The notes: a model not told the origin generated them from the sequence alone. A stretch of DNA of 64,000 nt from WRGA01 sp031553395 (GCA_031553395.1 JAVBLR010000008.1:62001-126000), one strand, 5' to 3'; counted from the first letter of the stretch, positions 1 to 7,988 are shown. Numbers and translations: made by a program.

Positions 1-2
1 CA

Positions 3-956
3 AAAGGAAGTTCTTACACTATACCAAATAGTGTAACGTCGATTGAGAGCTCTGCTTTTTATGGTTGCACAGGTTTAACTAATATTGTAATACCGAATAG
101 TGTAACTTCGATTGGAATTTCTGCTTTTTATGAATGTACAGGTTTAACTAATATTGTCATACCTAATAGTGTAAAGAAAATTGATTGGTCTACTTTTTAT
201 GAATGCACAGGTTTAACAAATGTTACAATCGGTAATAGTGTTACTTCGATTGGATATGAGGCTTTCCGTGGTTGCACAGGTCTAATAAATATTATTATTC
301 CTAATGGTGTTACCACAATTGGAGATGGTGCTTTTAGTCGATGTACAGGTCTAACAAATATTACAATCGGTAATAGTGTTACTTCGATTGGAGTTTTTGC
401 TTTTTATGGTTGCACAGGTTTAACTAATATTGTAATACCGAATAGTGTTACTAAAATATATAAGGATGCATTCTCAATTTGTACAGGATTAACAAGCATT
501 ACTATTCCAAATAGTGTAACCAGTATTGAAAATGCTTTTACTAATTGTTCTGAACTAAAAGAAATATATAGTAAGAAATCTACTCCTCCAGCTATTAATA
601 CTAATTGTTTTTATGATGTTTTAAGAATATGCAAATTGTATATTCCAAAAGGCTCTTATAGTGCATATAGAGCAGCGCAAGGATGGAATTATTTTGTAAA
701 TATTATTGAAGAAGATGCAAATACAATTAACACTATCTATAACAACAACCTTAATTATCAAATTAATAATGGAGATTTACACATTCAAGATTTAGAATAT
801 GGCGCTTTTGTTCAATTATTTGATATTAATGGAAAAATAATAACCGAAGTCAATACAACTTCAAATAATGAACAAATCAAATTACCACAAAGGGGTATTT
901 ATATAATCAAAGTACATTTTAATAATCAATTATTTACTCAAAAGGTTGTTTGGTAA
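3..956 (+). CDS. BspA-like leucine-rich-repeat surface protein, 3' part (5' end outside window)
   Basis: The frame is open from the first codon of the window (position 3) to the TAA at 954-956, so this is the C-terminal part of a gene that starts upstream. The first ~190 residues are eight consecutive 23-residue repeats of the type PNSVTSIG..AF..CTGLTNI, the LRR_5/BspA type of leucine-rich repeat. A short linker follows (IPKGSYSAYRAAQGWNYF), typical of the end of such arrays. The last ~70 residues resemble a Por/T9SS sorting tail (LFDINGKIITEV, then RGIYIIKVHF, ending QKVVW). Known members of the family are surface or secreted proteins, often thought to mediate adhesion; the ligand here cannot be told. 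The first in-frame ATG inside the window (636) lies after the repeats and is not the true start. Confidence 0.9.
   Translation, partial: KGSSYTIPNSVTSIESSAFYGCTGLTNIVIPNSVTSIGISAFYECTGLTNIVIPNSVKKIDWSTFYECTGLTNVTIGNSVTSIGYEAFRGCTGLINIIIPNGVTTIGDGAFSRCTGLTNITIGNSVTSIGVFAFYGCTGLTNIVIPNSVTKIYKDAFSICTGLTSITIPNSVTSIENAFTNCSELKEIYSKKSTPPAINTNCFYDVLRICKLYIPKGSYSAYRAAQGWNYFVNIIEEDANTINTIYNNNLNYQINNGDLHIQDLEYGAFVQLFDINGKIITEVNTTSNNEQIKLPQRGIYIIKVHFNNQLFTQKVVW
21..566 (+). repeat. Tandem array of eight 69-bp coding repeats
   Basis: Eight in-frame units of about 69 bp encode the 23-residue leucine-rich repeat. Several units are nearly identical at DNA level (for example ccgaatagtgtaacttcgat recurs), which favours unit gain and loss by recombination. 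The array begins outside the window. Confidence 0.85.
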
Positions 957-1001
957 TGTGAGCACATAATAATATAGTAAGTCAAATTAAAAAACAAATG
1001 A

Positions 1002-1763
1002 ATGAAAACAAACAGATTAATTTCGGCTATGATTTTAGCCACAATATTTTTGAGTTTTACAGCTTGCAGTAATGACGATGATTCCATAAATGGCGGAAAC
1101 GGACAAAGTGGCAAGCGAGTTGCAAAAATTGTAAATGAATACGATGATTTTATTCGCACCGAAATATTTTCATACTCAAATGGTAAATTGTCTCACTATA
1201 CAGCCAAATATGACAATAAAACAGGATATGAAAACAATCAAACAATTACTTATTCAGGTAATACAGTTGTTTTAAAAGGGTTGTTTGATGGAAGCGATTG
1301 TGTACAAACATATACTTTGAATAACAGCGGTTTGGCTACTTCCTGCAAGATTGTAAATAAAAATAGTGGCAGTGAGAAAGATTACATATTCCAATATTCA
1401 GATGGTTATTTGATAGGCATGTCGTTTGCTTATTCGAGTAAAGATTACAATTCGTCAGAAATATACATCTTTAATTATTCAAATGGAAATATGACGAAGC
1501 TAACTCATAAAGACAACTACGAAACCCGAACCTATTCTTTCACATATTACAATGATTTGAATAAAGGAAATATAATGAACGAATTTATGTCGGATGATTT
1601 GTTTGCTCATAGGGCAGCATTTTACGCTGGTATTTTGGGAAAAGCAACAAAAAATCTACCTAAGTCAAATGGACAATATGATGTTGTTTATTATTTGGAT
1701 AATGACGGATATGTAAAGACTGCTACAGATGTAGAGTATAAATATACATATACGTATGAATAA
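1002..1763 (+). CDS. Secreted lipoprotein, possibly DUF4595-like
   Basis: This 253-residue protein begins with a lipoprotein signal (MKTNRLISAMILATIFLSFTAC), placing Cys22 as the lipidated residue, followed by an acidic SNDDDS stretch typical of surface-exposed Bacteroidota lipoproteins. The rest is made of beta-strand-like repeats rich in Tyr, Asn and Gly (IVNEYDDF..TEIFSYSNGKLS; YSDGYLIGMSF; YSNGNMTKL), resembling the DUF4595 family of Bacteroidota lipoproteins. The family assignment is from memory of the pattern and is not certain. No enzymatic motif is visible. It lies 45 bp after the LRR gene on the same strand and is followed by a terminator hairpin. Confidence 0.75.
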   Translation: MKTNRLISAMILATIFLSFTACSNDDDSINGGNGQSGKRVAKIVNEYDDFIRTEIFSYSNGKLSHYTAKYDNKTGYENNQTITYSGNTVVLKGLFDGSDCVQTYTLNNSGLATSCKIVNKNSGSEKDYIFQYSDGYLIGMSFAYSSKDYNSSEIYIFNYSNGNMTKLTHKDNYETRTYSFTYYNDLNKGNIMNEFMSDDLFAHRAAFYAGILGKATKNLPKSNGQYDVVYYLDNDGYVKTATDVEYKYTYTYE

Positions 1764-1786
1764 GAAATATCTATGTTAAGATTATG

Positions 1787-1817
1787 ACGGCAAGTGTGAG
1801 AATCATTTGCCGTTTTT
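1787..1817 (+). terminator. Rho-independent terminator after the lipoprotein gene
   Basis: ACGGCAA (1787-1793) pairs with TTGCCGT (1807-1813) and is followed by a T run. It closes the LRR/lipoprotein unit. Confidence 0.75.
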
Positions 1818-1947
1818 GAATAAAATAGAGTTAAGTAAATTTTTCATTAATTATCTTGGAAAACTATTGTCAGTTAAACCGTGAGTTAAACCAGTAAAAA
1901 CTTGAACATATTTTCAAGCAAAAACAAACAACAAGGTAATTGCATAA

Positions 1948-2063
1948 GCCGCTATAGCTCAGTGGTAAGCCTTGGAAGACGAGGCTCCGCCGAGTCTTTT
2001 AAGGCCGAAGGGAGCAACGCATTCGTAACGCGTAGGTCACGAGTTCGAGTCTCGTTAGTGGCT
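1948..2063 (+). tRNA. tRNA-Thr (anticodon CGT) interrupted by a 44-nt insertion in the D loop
   Basis: Removing 1968-2011 leaves a normal 72-nt tRNA. The acceptor stem GCCGCTA (1948-1954) pairs with TAGTGGC (2056-2062), the D stem GCTC (1957-1960) pairs with GAGC (2012-2015), and the T arm is ACGAG-TTCGAGT-CTCGT (2039-2055). The anticodon loop TTCGTAA (2022-2028) gives anticodon CGT. The anticodon stem ACGCA/CGCGT has one A-C mismatch at its loop end. The discriminator is T and no CCA is encoded. The extra segment lies between AGTGGTA of the D loop and the 3' side of the D stem and folds into its own long hairpin. The gene may be a pseudogene, since a Thr(TGT) tRNA could read ACG by wobble, or a functional tRNA with an extended or processed D arm. 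Confidence 0.8.
1969..2005 (+). repeat. 12-bp-stem hairpin inserted in the tRNA D loop
   Basis: GCCTTGGAAGAC (1969-1980) pairs over its whole length with GTCTTTTAAGGC (1994-2005), with two G-U pairs. The 13-nt top can form a further GGC/GCC pairing around TCC. The segment is clearly more GC-rich than the flanking DNA. No target-site duplication is evident at its edges. Confidence 0.8.
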
Positions 2064-2069
2064 CTTGAG

Positions 2070-2109
2070 AATAAAGCAGTTACATAAATGTGACTGCTTT
2101 ATTATTTTT
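2070..2109 (+). terminator. Rho-independent terminator after the tRNA gene
   Basis: AATAAAGCAGT pairs perfectly with ACTGCTTTATT across a loop that adds ACA/TGT pairs, and is followed by ATTTTT. It begins 7 bases after the tRNA, so the tRNA region is transcribed, or was until recently. Confidence 0.85.
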
Positions 2110-2206
2110 GGAGGAAAAGGGAGATTTAGGTGGTTTTATGCAAGTTGTGTCACAAATGTGTCAACCATGAACGCAAATAAATTAAGTACATGATATAAAA
2201 ATTACC

Positions 2207-2214
2207 TACATTTG
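2207..2214 (+). promoter_or_regulatory. Bacteroidota -7 promoter element for the VOC gene
   Basis: TACATTTG matches the TAnnTTTG -7 consensus and lies 33 bp before the ATG at 2247. Confidence 0.6.
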
Positions 2215-2246
2215 CACCTAATGTCAAACATGTAAAACAACCAATT

Positions 2247-2684
2247 ATGTCAGTAAAATTAAACAACTACCTTTCTTTTGATGGAAAATGTGCCGAAGCA
2301 TTTGCCCTTTATGAAAAAGCTTTTAATGTGACGGTCTTATCGTCTTGCACTTATGGACAAGAAGAAGAGATGGCTAAGAACTTGCCGGAAGAAGATAAAA
2401 AGAAGATATTACATTGTTACATGCCTATAAATGAGCATGTCGCATTAATGGGTGCAGATATTGTGGAAGGATGTGGAGGCGTTAAATTAGCAATTGGCAA
2501 CAATATGTCAATCAATATTTCTCCATCAACCGAAGATGAAGCAAAGCGTATTTTTACAGTATTGTCGGAAGGTGGAAAAGTTATTATGCCTCTCGAAAAA
2601 ACATTCTGGAATGCTTTATACGGAATGTTTGTTGATAAGTTTGGAATAAGCTGGATGATTAATTATTCATACGATAAAATGTAA
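2247..2684 (+). CDS. VOC-superfamily protein (PhnB/glyoxalase-like)
   Basis: This 145-residue cytoplasmic protein resembles the PhnB-type branch of the vicinal oxygen chelate fold. The N terminus (VKLNNYLSFDGKCAEAFALYEKAF) is the typical opening strand and helix. The CYMPINEHVALMGAD segment and the closing KTFWNALYGMFVDKFGISW complete the two beta-alpha-beta-beta-beta modules. Members are often annotated as 3-demethylubiquinone-9 3-methyltransferase-like or glyoxalase-like, but most have no proven reaction. It is transcribed alone from a TAnnTTTG promoter and ends at a hairpin shared with the convergent mscS-like gene. Confidence 0.88.
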   Translation: MSVKLNNYLSFDGKCAEAFALYEKAFNVTVLSSCTYGQEEEMAKNLPEEDKKKILHCYMPINEHVALMGADIVEGCGGVKLAIGNNMSINISPSTEDEAKRIFTVLSEGGKVIMPLEKTFWNALYGMFVDKFGISWMINYSYDKM

Positions 2685-2698
2685 TAATCAGAAAATAA

Positions 2699-2733
2699 CA
2701 ATTGACAACGAATATCCAAATCGTTGTAAATTG
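2699..2733. terminator. Bidirectional terminator-like hairpin between convergent genes
   Basis: CAATTGACAACGA (2699-2711) pairs with TCGTTGTAAATTG (2721-2733) with one mismatch. It sits in the 60-bp gap between the VOC and MscS genes. Confidence 0.65.
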
Positions 2734-2744
2734 TCCATTGTCAG

Positions 2745-3581
2745 CTATCCATTATTTAAGTGTACATCCAATTGCGGAAAAGGGAAACTCAACCCATGCT
2801 TACCGAATTCGATGTACACTTTCTCATTCAGGTCGCATTGTAAAGGAAATACATTCGAAGAATCAGCCCAAAAACGAGCTAATATTTTCACCGAACTATC
2901 TGCCAAGTTACTTAAATATACGATTGGTACCGGCTCTTGATGAATACGTTCATCCTTATTCAACATATCCAACAGAACTTTACGGGCTTTTTCAACATCA
3001 TTTCCATACGATATTCCGAATGTACAATCAATGCGCCTTACTCCTTCCTGATTGAAGTTCGTGATAACGCCATTAGACAGTGTACCATTCGGCAAGTAAA
3101 CAATTTTATTTTCCGCAGTTTTCATGCGTGTAGTAAAAATGAAGATATCCTGGATTGTTCCGGAAAATCCACTTTGCGTTTCGATAAAATCGCCGACTTT
3201 AAAAGGTTTAAACAAAAGAATTACCACTCCACCTGCGAAGTTTTGCAATGTTCCCGACAAAGCCATACCGATTGCCAATGAGGCAGCACCAAGAATTGCA
3301 ACAATGGAAGTCATTTCGATTCCAACTGTAGTGAGAACAATAACCACAACTAATATCTTCAAAATGATACTAATCAATGATGATAAGAAACTCGACAACG
3401 ATGGTTCAACATCCCTCGCAATCATTACTTTTCTAAATGACTTTGTGATTTTTTTTGCCAACCACATTCCAACAATTAAAATAGCAACTGCAAGGATAAA
3501 TTTCACTCCGAATTTTATAGCCGAATCGATATAGCTTTCAAAGTGAGTAGTAATTTGATTGATTTCCGAAATATTATTCAT
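2745..3581 (-). CDS. MscS-family small-conductance mechanosensitive channel
   Basis: This 278-residue inner-membrane protein would open under membrane tension and release solutes on osmotic downshock. An N-terminal amphipathic stretch is followed by about three membrane segments; the pore helix is rich in Ala and Gly (GAASLAIGMALSGTLQNFAGGVVILLF), as in MscS TM3. The cytoplasmic beta domain follows (KPFKVGDFIETQSGFSGTIQDI, then VYLPNGTLSNGVITNFNQEG), with the C-terminal mixed domain after it. The length is close to that of E. coli MscS (286). It stands alone and converges on the VOC gene. Confidence 0.93.
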   Translation of the reverse strand: MNNISEINQITTHFESYIDSAIKFGVKFILAVAILIVGMWLAKKITKSFRKVMIARDVEPSLSSFLSSLISIILKILVVVIVLTTVGIEMTSIVAILGAASLAIGMALSGTLQNFAGGVVILLFKPFKVGDFIETQSGFSGTIQDIFIFTTRMKTAENKIVYLPNGTLSNGVITNFNQEGVRRIDCTFGISYGNDVEKARKVLLDMLNKDERIHQEPVPIVYLSNLADSSVKILARFWADSSNVFPLQCDLNEKVYIEFGKHGLSFPFPQLDVHLNNG

Positions 3582-3702
3582 AATGACATTGTTATTTGAT
3601 GTATGTCAATAAATTAGGTTAGAATTTCTGTATTAGACAAAAGAAAAAGAATAGACTTAAAACAAATAAATAGCCTCTTATATTAATTACATATCCGATC
3701 AA

Positions 3703-4551
3703 TCAGCAATCAAAACTATATGCCGATTCTCCGACACATTTCACAAATTCTCCTTTTCCTGCTTTAGATGATAAAAACAATACAACTGCTTTATCTTCGT
3801 AATCGCGCGACACATCAAATATGAAATCAGGTTTTCCATCTTCATCCAAATCACCAACCCAAAGTAACTTAACAAAAGTATGGTTAAAACTCGGTATAGC
3901 GATAAGGAGTTGTTCTTCTTGTACACCTTTTTTGGATAAATAAAGTTTATAGTTTACAACTTCATCCCGATCTTGAAGTTCATCAGGATCATCTATTAAA
4001 TAAGAATATGGCTCATCCGATTTCACAGTAAAACCATCCCCTCTTAATGTATATTGTTCATGATTGAATTCAAATGAAGATTTTTCTCCTACCCAAACAT
4101 ATTTCTTTTTTACAGGAATTGTCTTTATTTGATTATTAGAAAACTGTAATCCCTTAATCAACAATATGCAATCCCTGTCGGAAGAAACGCTTGTCGTAGA
4201 ATCCTGAAGACAATCGTCGTAAAATTTATCAATTGTAATGTTGGCTTTTTCCAAATAATGATTTTTAGAAACAGAATCCTGATAGAAGTCAAACCAATTC
4301 TCCGAAAGCATGTGGTAAAAATCAGAAGGTTCATAACCTCTATATCCTGCTGGTAATACTATCTCAATGCCTTCATTCGACACAACAGGCAATTCTATTG
4401 TATCAATTTTCACCTTCAAATTGCTATCTTCAAGAGAAACAGAATCAATTTCAGATGTTGTTTGTTCAGAAGAATTATCCGTTTTCTTTTGTCCGCATGA
4501 TAACATCGAACAAAAAATAAGTATAAATGGAAGAGTTATTTTATTTCTCAT
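3703..4551 (-). CDS. Hypothetical lipoprotein with a calcium-binding-like C-terminal segment
   Basis: This 282-residue protein has a lipoprotein signal (ILIFCSMLSC, Cys19) followed by a Ser/Thr/Glu-rich linker. No known enzyme motif is visible. Near the C terminus, WVGDLDEDGKPDFIFDV is like FG-GAP/dockerin-style Asp-rich loops that often bind calcium in extracellular proteins. It has its own promoter (TACATTTG on the minus strand). The function is unknown; this is probably an exported or periplasmic protein. Confidence 0.7.
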   Translation of the reverse strand: MRNKITLPFILIFCSMLSCGQKKTDNSSEQTTSEIDSVSLEDSNLKVKIDTIELPVVSNEGIEIVLPAGYRGYEPSDFYHMLSENWFDFYQDSVSKNHYLEKANITIDKFYDDCLQDSTTSVSSDRDCILLIKGLQFSNNQIKTIPVKKKYVWVGEKSSFEFNHEQYTLRGDGFTVKSDEPYSYLIDDPDELQDRDEVVNYKLYLSKKGVQEEQLLIAIPSFNHTFVKLLWVGDLDEDGKPDFIFDVSRDYEDKAVVLFLSSKAGKGEFVKCVGESAYSFDC

Positions 4552-4571
4552 AATTTTGTATTAAAACGTCA

Positions 4572-4579
4572 CAAATGTA
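4572..4579 (-). promoter_or_regulatory. -7 promoter element for the lipoprotein gene
   Basis: On the minus strand the sequence reads TACATTTG (TAnnTTTG), 21 bp before the start codon at 4551. Confidence 0.55.
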
Positions 4580-4708
4580 CTATTTTATATTCTGATGATT
4601 AATTTATGCTATACAAACTTGATTTTAAAGAATAAAATGACTCTGACAAATATTTGAAAAAGAATAAATCTATCAGTCAAGATTTCATTTATTCATAATT
4701 AAACATTT

Positions 4709-4744
4709 CTGTCATAAATTCGTAACATTCTCACCTTTCCTTTG
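4709..4744 (+). promoter_or_regulatory. Candidate Pho box and promoter of the phosphate porin
   Basis: CTGTCATAAATTCGTAACAT (4709-4728) resembles the direct-repeat Pho box of other bacteria and closely matches the segment upstream of pstS: both share GTAACATT followed by n-T-C, with AAA five to six bases before it. TTCCTTTG (4737-4744) is a weak TAnnTTTG-like -7 element placed as expected downstream. The site suggests that the PhoB-like regulator encoded at 10604 controls both units. Confidence 0.45.
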
Positions 4745-4771
4745 TAGCGAAATTTTAACAAAAAAGAAACA

Positions 4772-5797
4772 ATGAAACAATTCACATTTTCAGTATTATT
4801 TATCCTTCTAGGATTAAGTGTTTTTGGACAAGAAAAGAAAGACGATTTTAAGATCACGGGAAGTCCTATTGTTACAGTTTATACAAATTATCATGCCGGA
4901 CTCGGTGAAAGTAATGGGATTTCGGGGTTTGAAATTACACGCGCTTATTTGGGTTATCAGGCACAATTATTGCCATCATTAAGCGCAAAAATAGTAGTCG
5001 ATGCAGGAGTTTCACCTGCCGAAAGCCTTATGGCCGCACAAAAAAGAGAAGTTTATTTAAAGAATGCACAATTGACGTGGAAAGAACAAAACCTGACTAT
5101 TAATGGAGGGTTGACCGGGTTGCTGCAATTCAACGTACAGGAAAAATTCTGGGGACACCGTTATATAGCTCAATCTTTTCAGGATTTATACAAAATGGGT
5201 TCAAGTGCAGACTTAGGTGTTACTGCCGAATATCAGTTTATTCCGCAACTTTCGGCAGATTTCAGTTTTACAAACGGTGAAGGTTATAAGAATATCAATA
5301 CCGACAATAAGTACCGTACTGGATTAGGTATAACTATTAAACCAATTCCAAGCTTGACAATCAGGGCTTATGGAGATATTTTCCAACAATCTTTAGCCGA
5401 AAAAACGAATCCGGATACTTACAAAACCCAACAAACATTAGCCTTATTCGGGGGATATAAATGTAAATATTTTTCGTTGGGTGCAGAATATAACTATCAG
5501 AAGAACAGCGCATGGAAAGATAGGAACAATTATTATGGATACTCTGTTTATACTACAGTACCCATTAATAAAAAATGGCATGTCTTTGGCAGATATGATA
5601 ATATCGATTCTGATGACAAGGATTCCAATAAATGGATTAGCTTCACAGGCGATTTGGTTATAGTAGGTGTAGAATTTTCTCCGATTAAGAACATAAAAAT
5701 CTCTCCAAATTACAAATTTGTTAAGGATTATGACACAAAATTATTAGCTCACAATAACTCGAATTGGGCATATTTGAATGTTGAATTTACCTGGTAA
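4772..5797 (+). CDS. Outer-membrane porin of the phosphate-selective porin O/P type
   Basis: This 341-residue protein has a signal peptide (MKQFTFSVLFILLGLSVFGQ). The mature part is made of alternating amphipathic beta strands rich in Tyr, Asn and Gly, and ends in an aromatic residue (NVEFTW), the usual C-terminal signature of an outer-membrane barrel. Features such as GFEITRAYLGYQAQLLPSLSAK fit the Porin_O_P family of Bacteroidota. Its place directly before pstS, with a matching Pho-box-like sequence, suggests it admits phosphate through the outer membrane under phosphate limitation. Selectivity cannot be read from the sequence. Confidence 0.8.
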   Translation: MKQFTFSVLFILLGLSVFGQEKKDDFKITGSPIVTVYTNYHAGLGESNGISGFEITRAYLGYQAQLLPSLSAKIVVDAGVSPAESLMAAQKREVYLKNAQLTWKEQNLTINGGLTGLLQFNVQEKFWGHRYIAQSFQDLYKMGSSADLGVTAEYQFIPQLSADFSFTNGEGYKNINTDNKYRTGLGITIKPIPSLTIRAYGDIFQQSLAEKTNPDTYKTQQTLALFGGYKCKYFSLGAEYNYQKNSAWKDRNNYYGYSVYTTVPINKKWHVFGRYDNIDSDDKDSNKWISFTGDLVIVGVEFSPIKNIKISPNYKFVKDYDTKLLAHNNSNWAYLNVEFTW

Positions 5798-5802
5798 ATT
5801 TT

Positions 5803-5889
5803 GTTATTGGTTATTTGTTATTTGTTATTTGTTATTTGCGATTGATCATATAAATTCATTTAATAACAAATAACTGACAACCAATAACC
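5803..5889. repeat. Palindromic element built on the word TTATTTG (porin-pstS gap)
   Basis: The left arm (5803-5838) repeats TTATTTG four times. The right arm (5860-5889) is its imperfect reverse complement (AATAACAAATAACTGACAAC). The element follows the porin stop directly and could end or attenuate its transcript. Confidence 0.7.
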
Positions 5890-5895
5890 AAACAA

Positions 5896-5953
5896 GCTTA
5901 ACAAAATTGTAACATTTTCGAAATTATATTGTTACAAACCAACAATATTTTTG
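5896..5953 (+). promoter_or_regulatory. Candidate Pho box and -7 promoter of pstS
   Basis: TTAACAAAATTGTAACATTT (from 5898) has two TAACA half-sites 11 bp apart and matches the site before the porin gene. TATTTTTG (5946-5953) is a perfect TAnnTTTG -7 element 38 bp before the pstS ATG. Confidence 0.55.
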
Positions 5954-5991
5954 TACCGAAATTAATAGAGTATTTAAAATCAGATTAAAAA

Positions 5992-7044
5992 ATGAAAAAG
6001 TTAATATTTCTTTGTGTAATTGCAATGTTTGCTTTTGTTAGCTGTAAAAAAGAAGCGAAAAACGATGCAGGTGTATCTGCAGAAAAAGTAGATTTATCAG
6101 GAGCAGGAGCAACTTTTCCTCAACCTTTCTATAACATTGTATTCAAAGCTTATACCGAAAAAACAGGTAATAATGTTACTTACGGAGGAATCGGAAGTGG
6201 CGGCGGTATTCGCAGCTTGACCGATAAAACCGTAGATTTCGGCGCTTCAGATGCATATCTTTCAGAAGAAGAATTAAAGGCAATGGGTGCAGATGTAGTT
6301 CATATTCCTACTTGTATGGGGGCTGTGGTTGTATCTTATAATTTGAAAGATGTAAAAGGATTAAAACTTACAGGCGAATTAATTTCCGATATTTATTTGG
6401 GAAAAATAACCAAATGGAATGATGCAAAAATCAAAGCAGTAAATCCGGATTTGAATTTGCCTAATAAATCTATCACTCCTGTTTACCGTTCGGATGGTAG
6501 TGGAACTACATTCGTATTCACCGATTATTTGACAAAAATAAGTCCGGAGTGGGCTTCGAAAATGGGAGCCGGAAAATCTTTGAAATGGCCTACTGGTATT
6601 GCTTCGAAAGGAAATCCGGGAGTTGCAGGTTCTGTATCTCAAACCGAAGGTTCAATCGGATATATCGGTTCGGAATATGCATTGGCATTGAATATTCCTA
6701 TTGCTTCATTGCAAAACAGTGCAGGTAATTTTATGGAACCAAATGCTGAAACAATTTCAGCAGCAGCTAATACCGACCTTCCTGCCGATATGCGTACAAT
6801 GGTTACCAATTCTCCTGATGCAAACGCTTATCCAATCAGTTGTTTTACTTGGATTATCGTTTACAAAAACCAGGCTTATAATAATAGAAGCCAAGCTCAG
6901 GCTGATGCAATGGTTGGATTATTGGATTATATAACAAGCCCTGACGGACAAGGTGTAGCAAGCAAAATCCATTATGCTCCGCTTCCTGCAAAAGCACTGG
7001 ATAATGCGAAAAATATTATCAAATCGATTACGTATTCAAAGTAA
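5992..7044 (+). CDS. pstS: Phosphate ABC transporter substrate-binding protein
   Basis: This 350-residue lipoprotein (signal ending FAFVSC, Cys18) binds inorganic phosphate in the periplasm and delivers it to PstCA. Diagnostic PstS segments are present: LSGAGATFPQPFYN at the start of the mature domain, GGIGSGGGIRSLTDKTVDFGASDA, and the phosphate-loop region VYRSDGSGTTFVFTDYL, with ITKWNDAKIK between them. It is the first gene of the pst operon, with its own TAnnTTTG promoter and Pho-box-like site, and is separated from pstC by an 88-bp palindromic element. Confidence 0.96.
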   Translation: MKKLIFLCVIAMFAFVSCKKEAKNDAGVSAEKVDLSGAGATFPQPFYNIVFKAYTEKTGNNVTYGGIGSGGGIRSLTDKTVDFGASDAYLSEEELKAMGADVVHIPTCMGAVVVSYNLKDVKGLKLTGELISDIYLGKITKWNDAKIKAVNPDLNLPNKSITPVYRSDGSGTTFVFTDYLTKISPEWASKMGAGKSLKWPTGIASKGNPGVAGSVSQTEGSIGYIGSEYALALNIPIASLQNSAGNFMEPNAETISAAANTDLPADMRTMVTNSPDANAYPISCFTWIIVYKNQAYNNRSQAQADAMVGLLDYITSPDGQGVASKIHYAPLPAKALDNAKNIIKSITYSK

Positions 7045-7130
7045 AAAGTAAAAGGTAAAAGGTAAAAGTGGTTCATTTTGAATTTTCTTTTACTTTTTAC
7101 CTTTTACTTTTTTACCTTTTTTACTTTTCT
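7045..7130. repeat. Palindromic element built on the word GTAAAAG (pstS-pstC gap)
   Basis: The left arm (7045-7068) repeats GTAAAAG with small changes. The right arm (7087-7120) carries CTTTTAC/TTTTTACC repeats that are its reverse complement. It fills almost the whole gap and could stabilise pstS mRNA or attenuate read-through, since the binding protein is normally needed in excess. Confidence 0.7.
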
Positions 7131-7132
7131 TT

Positions 7133-7987
7133 ATGAAAGACAAAATATTCAGATCACTTCTTTTTCTTGCTGCATGTTTGGTTTTATTTCTTGCTGCAGG
7201 AATATTATATGCCTTGATTACTCAATCGTTGGACGCTTTCAGGCACTTTGGGGTGGTTGATTTTGTCACAACTTCGGATTGGGACCCGCGTGAAGGCGAA
7301 GAAAAATATGGCGCTCTTTCATTTATTTCGGGGACACTACTTACAGCATTATTGGCATTGTTATTTTGTATTCCTTTTTCTTTGCCTGTAGCATTATTTA
7401 ACGGGGAATATTTTAAAGGTAAAAAGATTGCAACTTTTGTTAGTTCTGTTGTTGATTTATTGGCCGGAATTCCTTCTATTGTTTACGGATTATGGGGATT
7501 TTACACGTTGCGCCCATTGATTGTTTCATTGGGATTAAACGAACAGGGCTTTGGTATTCTTACAGCCTCTATCGTTTTAGCAATTATGATAGTTCCTTAT
7601 GCTTCTTCATTAAGTACAGAGTTTATTTCGATGGTTTCCAACGATTTGAAAGAAGGCGCATACAGTCTTGGAGCAACGAATTTGGAAGTAATTAGAAGAG
7701 TTAGTTTACCAATGGCCGGTTCCGGAATTTTTGCAGCATACATTCTGGCATTGGGAAGAGCTTTAGGGGAAACAATGGCCGTTACCATGCTTATCGGAAA
7801 TACCAATGATATTCCGAGTAGCATTGTAGACACAGGAAATACAATGGCAAGTATTATTGCCAACCAATTTGGCGAAGCAAGTGGATTGAAGTTAAGCTCT
7901 TTGATTGCTATCGGATTGTTATTATTTATGATAACGGCCGGAATCAATTCAATCGCCAAATTGATAATGAAAAGAATTACAGCGTAA
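7133..7987 (+). CDS. pstC: Phosphate ABC transporter permease PstC
   Basis: This 284-residue inner-membrane protein has about six hydrophobic segments. It carries the binding-protein-dependent transport signature near the C-terminal third (EGAYSLGATNLEVIRRVSLP), which docks on PstB. The segment DLLAGIPSIVYGLWGFY is highly characteristic of PstC/PstA. It pairs with PstA as the phosphate channel. One base separates its stop from the pstA ATG, so the two are translationally coupled. The ATG at 7133 was chosen because it precedes the first membrane segment directly. Confidence 0.95.
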   Translation: MKDKIFRSLLFLAACLVLFLAAGILYALITQSLDAFRHFGVVDFVTTSDWDPREGEEKYGALSFISGTLLTALLALLFCIPFSLPVALFNGEYFKGKKIATFVSSVVDLLAGIPSIVYGLWGFYTLRPLIVSLGLNEQGFGILTASIVLAIMIVPYASSLSTEFISMVSNDLKEGAYSLGATNLEVIRRVSLPMAGSGIFAAYILALGRALGETMAVTMLIGNTNDIPSSIVDTGNTMASIIANQFGEASGLKLSSLIAIGLLLFMITAGINSIAKLIMKRITA

Positions 7988-7988
7988 G

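Noticed and set aside
21..566. CRISPR-like repeat array
   Set aside because: The repeats are contiguous 69-bp coding units without spacers and encode leucine-rich repeats.
1948..2063. Group I intron in the tRNA
   Set aside because: The insert is only 44 nt, lies in the D loop and is a simple hairpin; group I introns are several hundred bases and sit in or near the anticodon loop.
1902..2087. 61-residue open frame across the tRNA region
   Set aside because: It consists of the tRNA-Thr gene, its D-loop insert and flanks; the frame has no support as a protein.
3124..3534. 136-residue plus-strand frame over the mscS-like gene
   Set aside because: It is a shadow of the well-supported minus-strand channel gene and lacks any recognisable feature.
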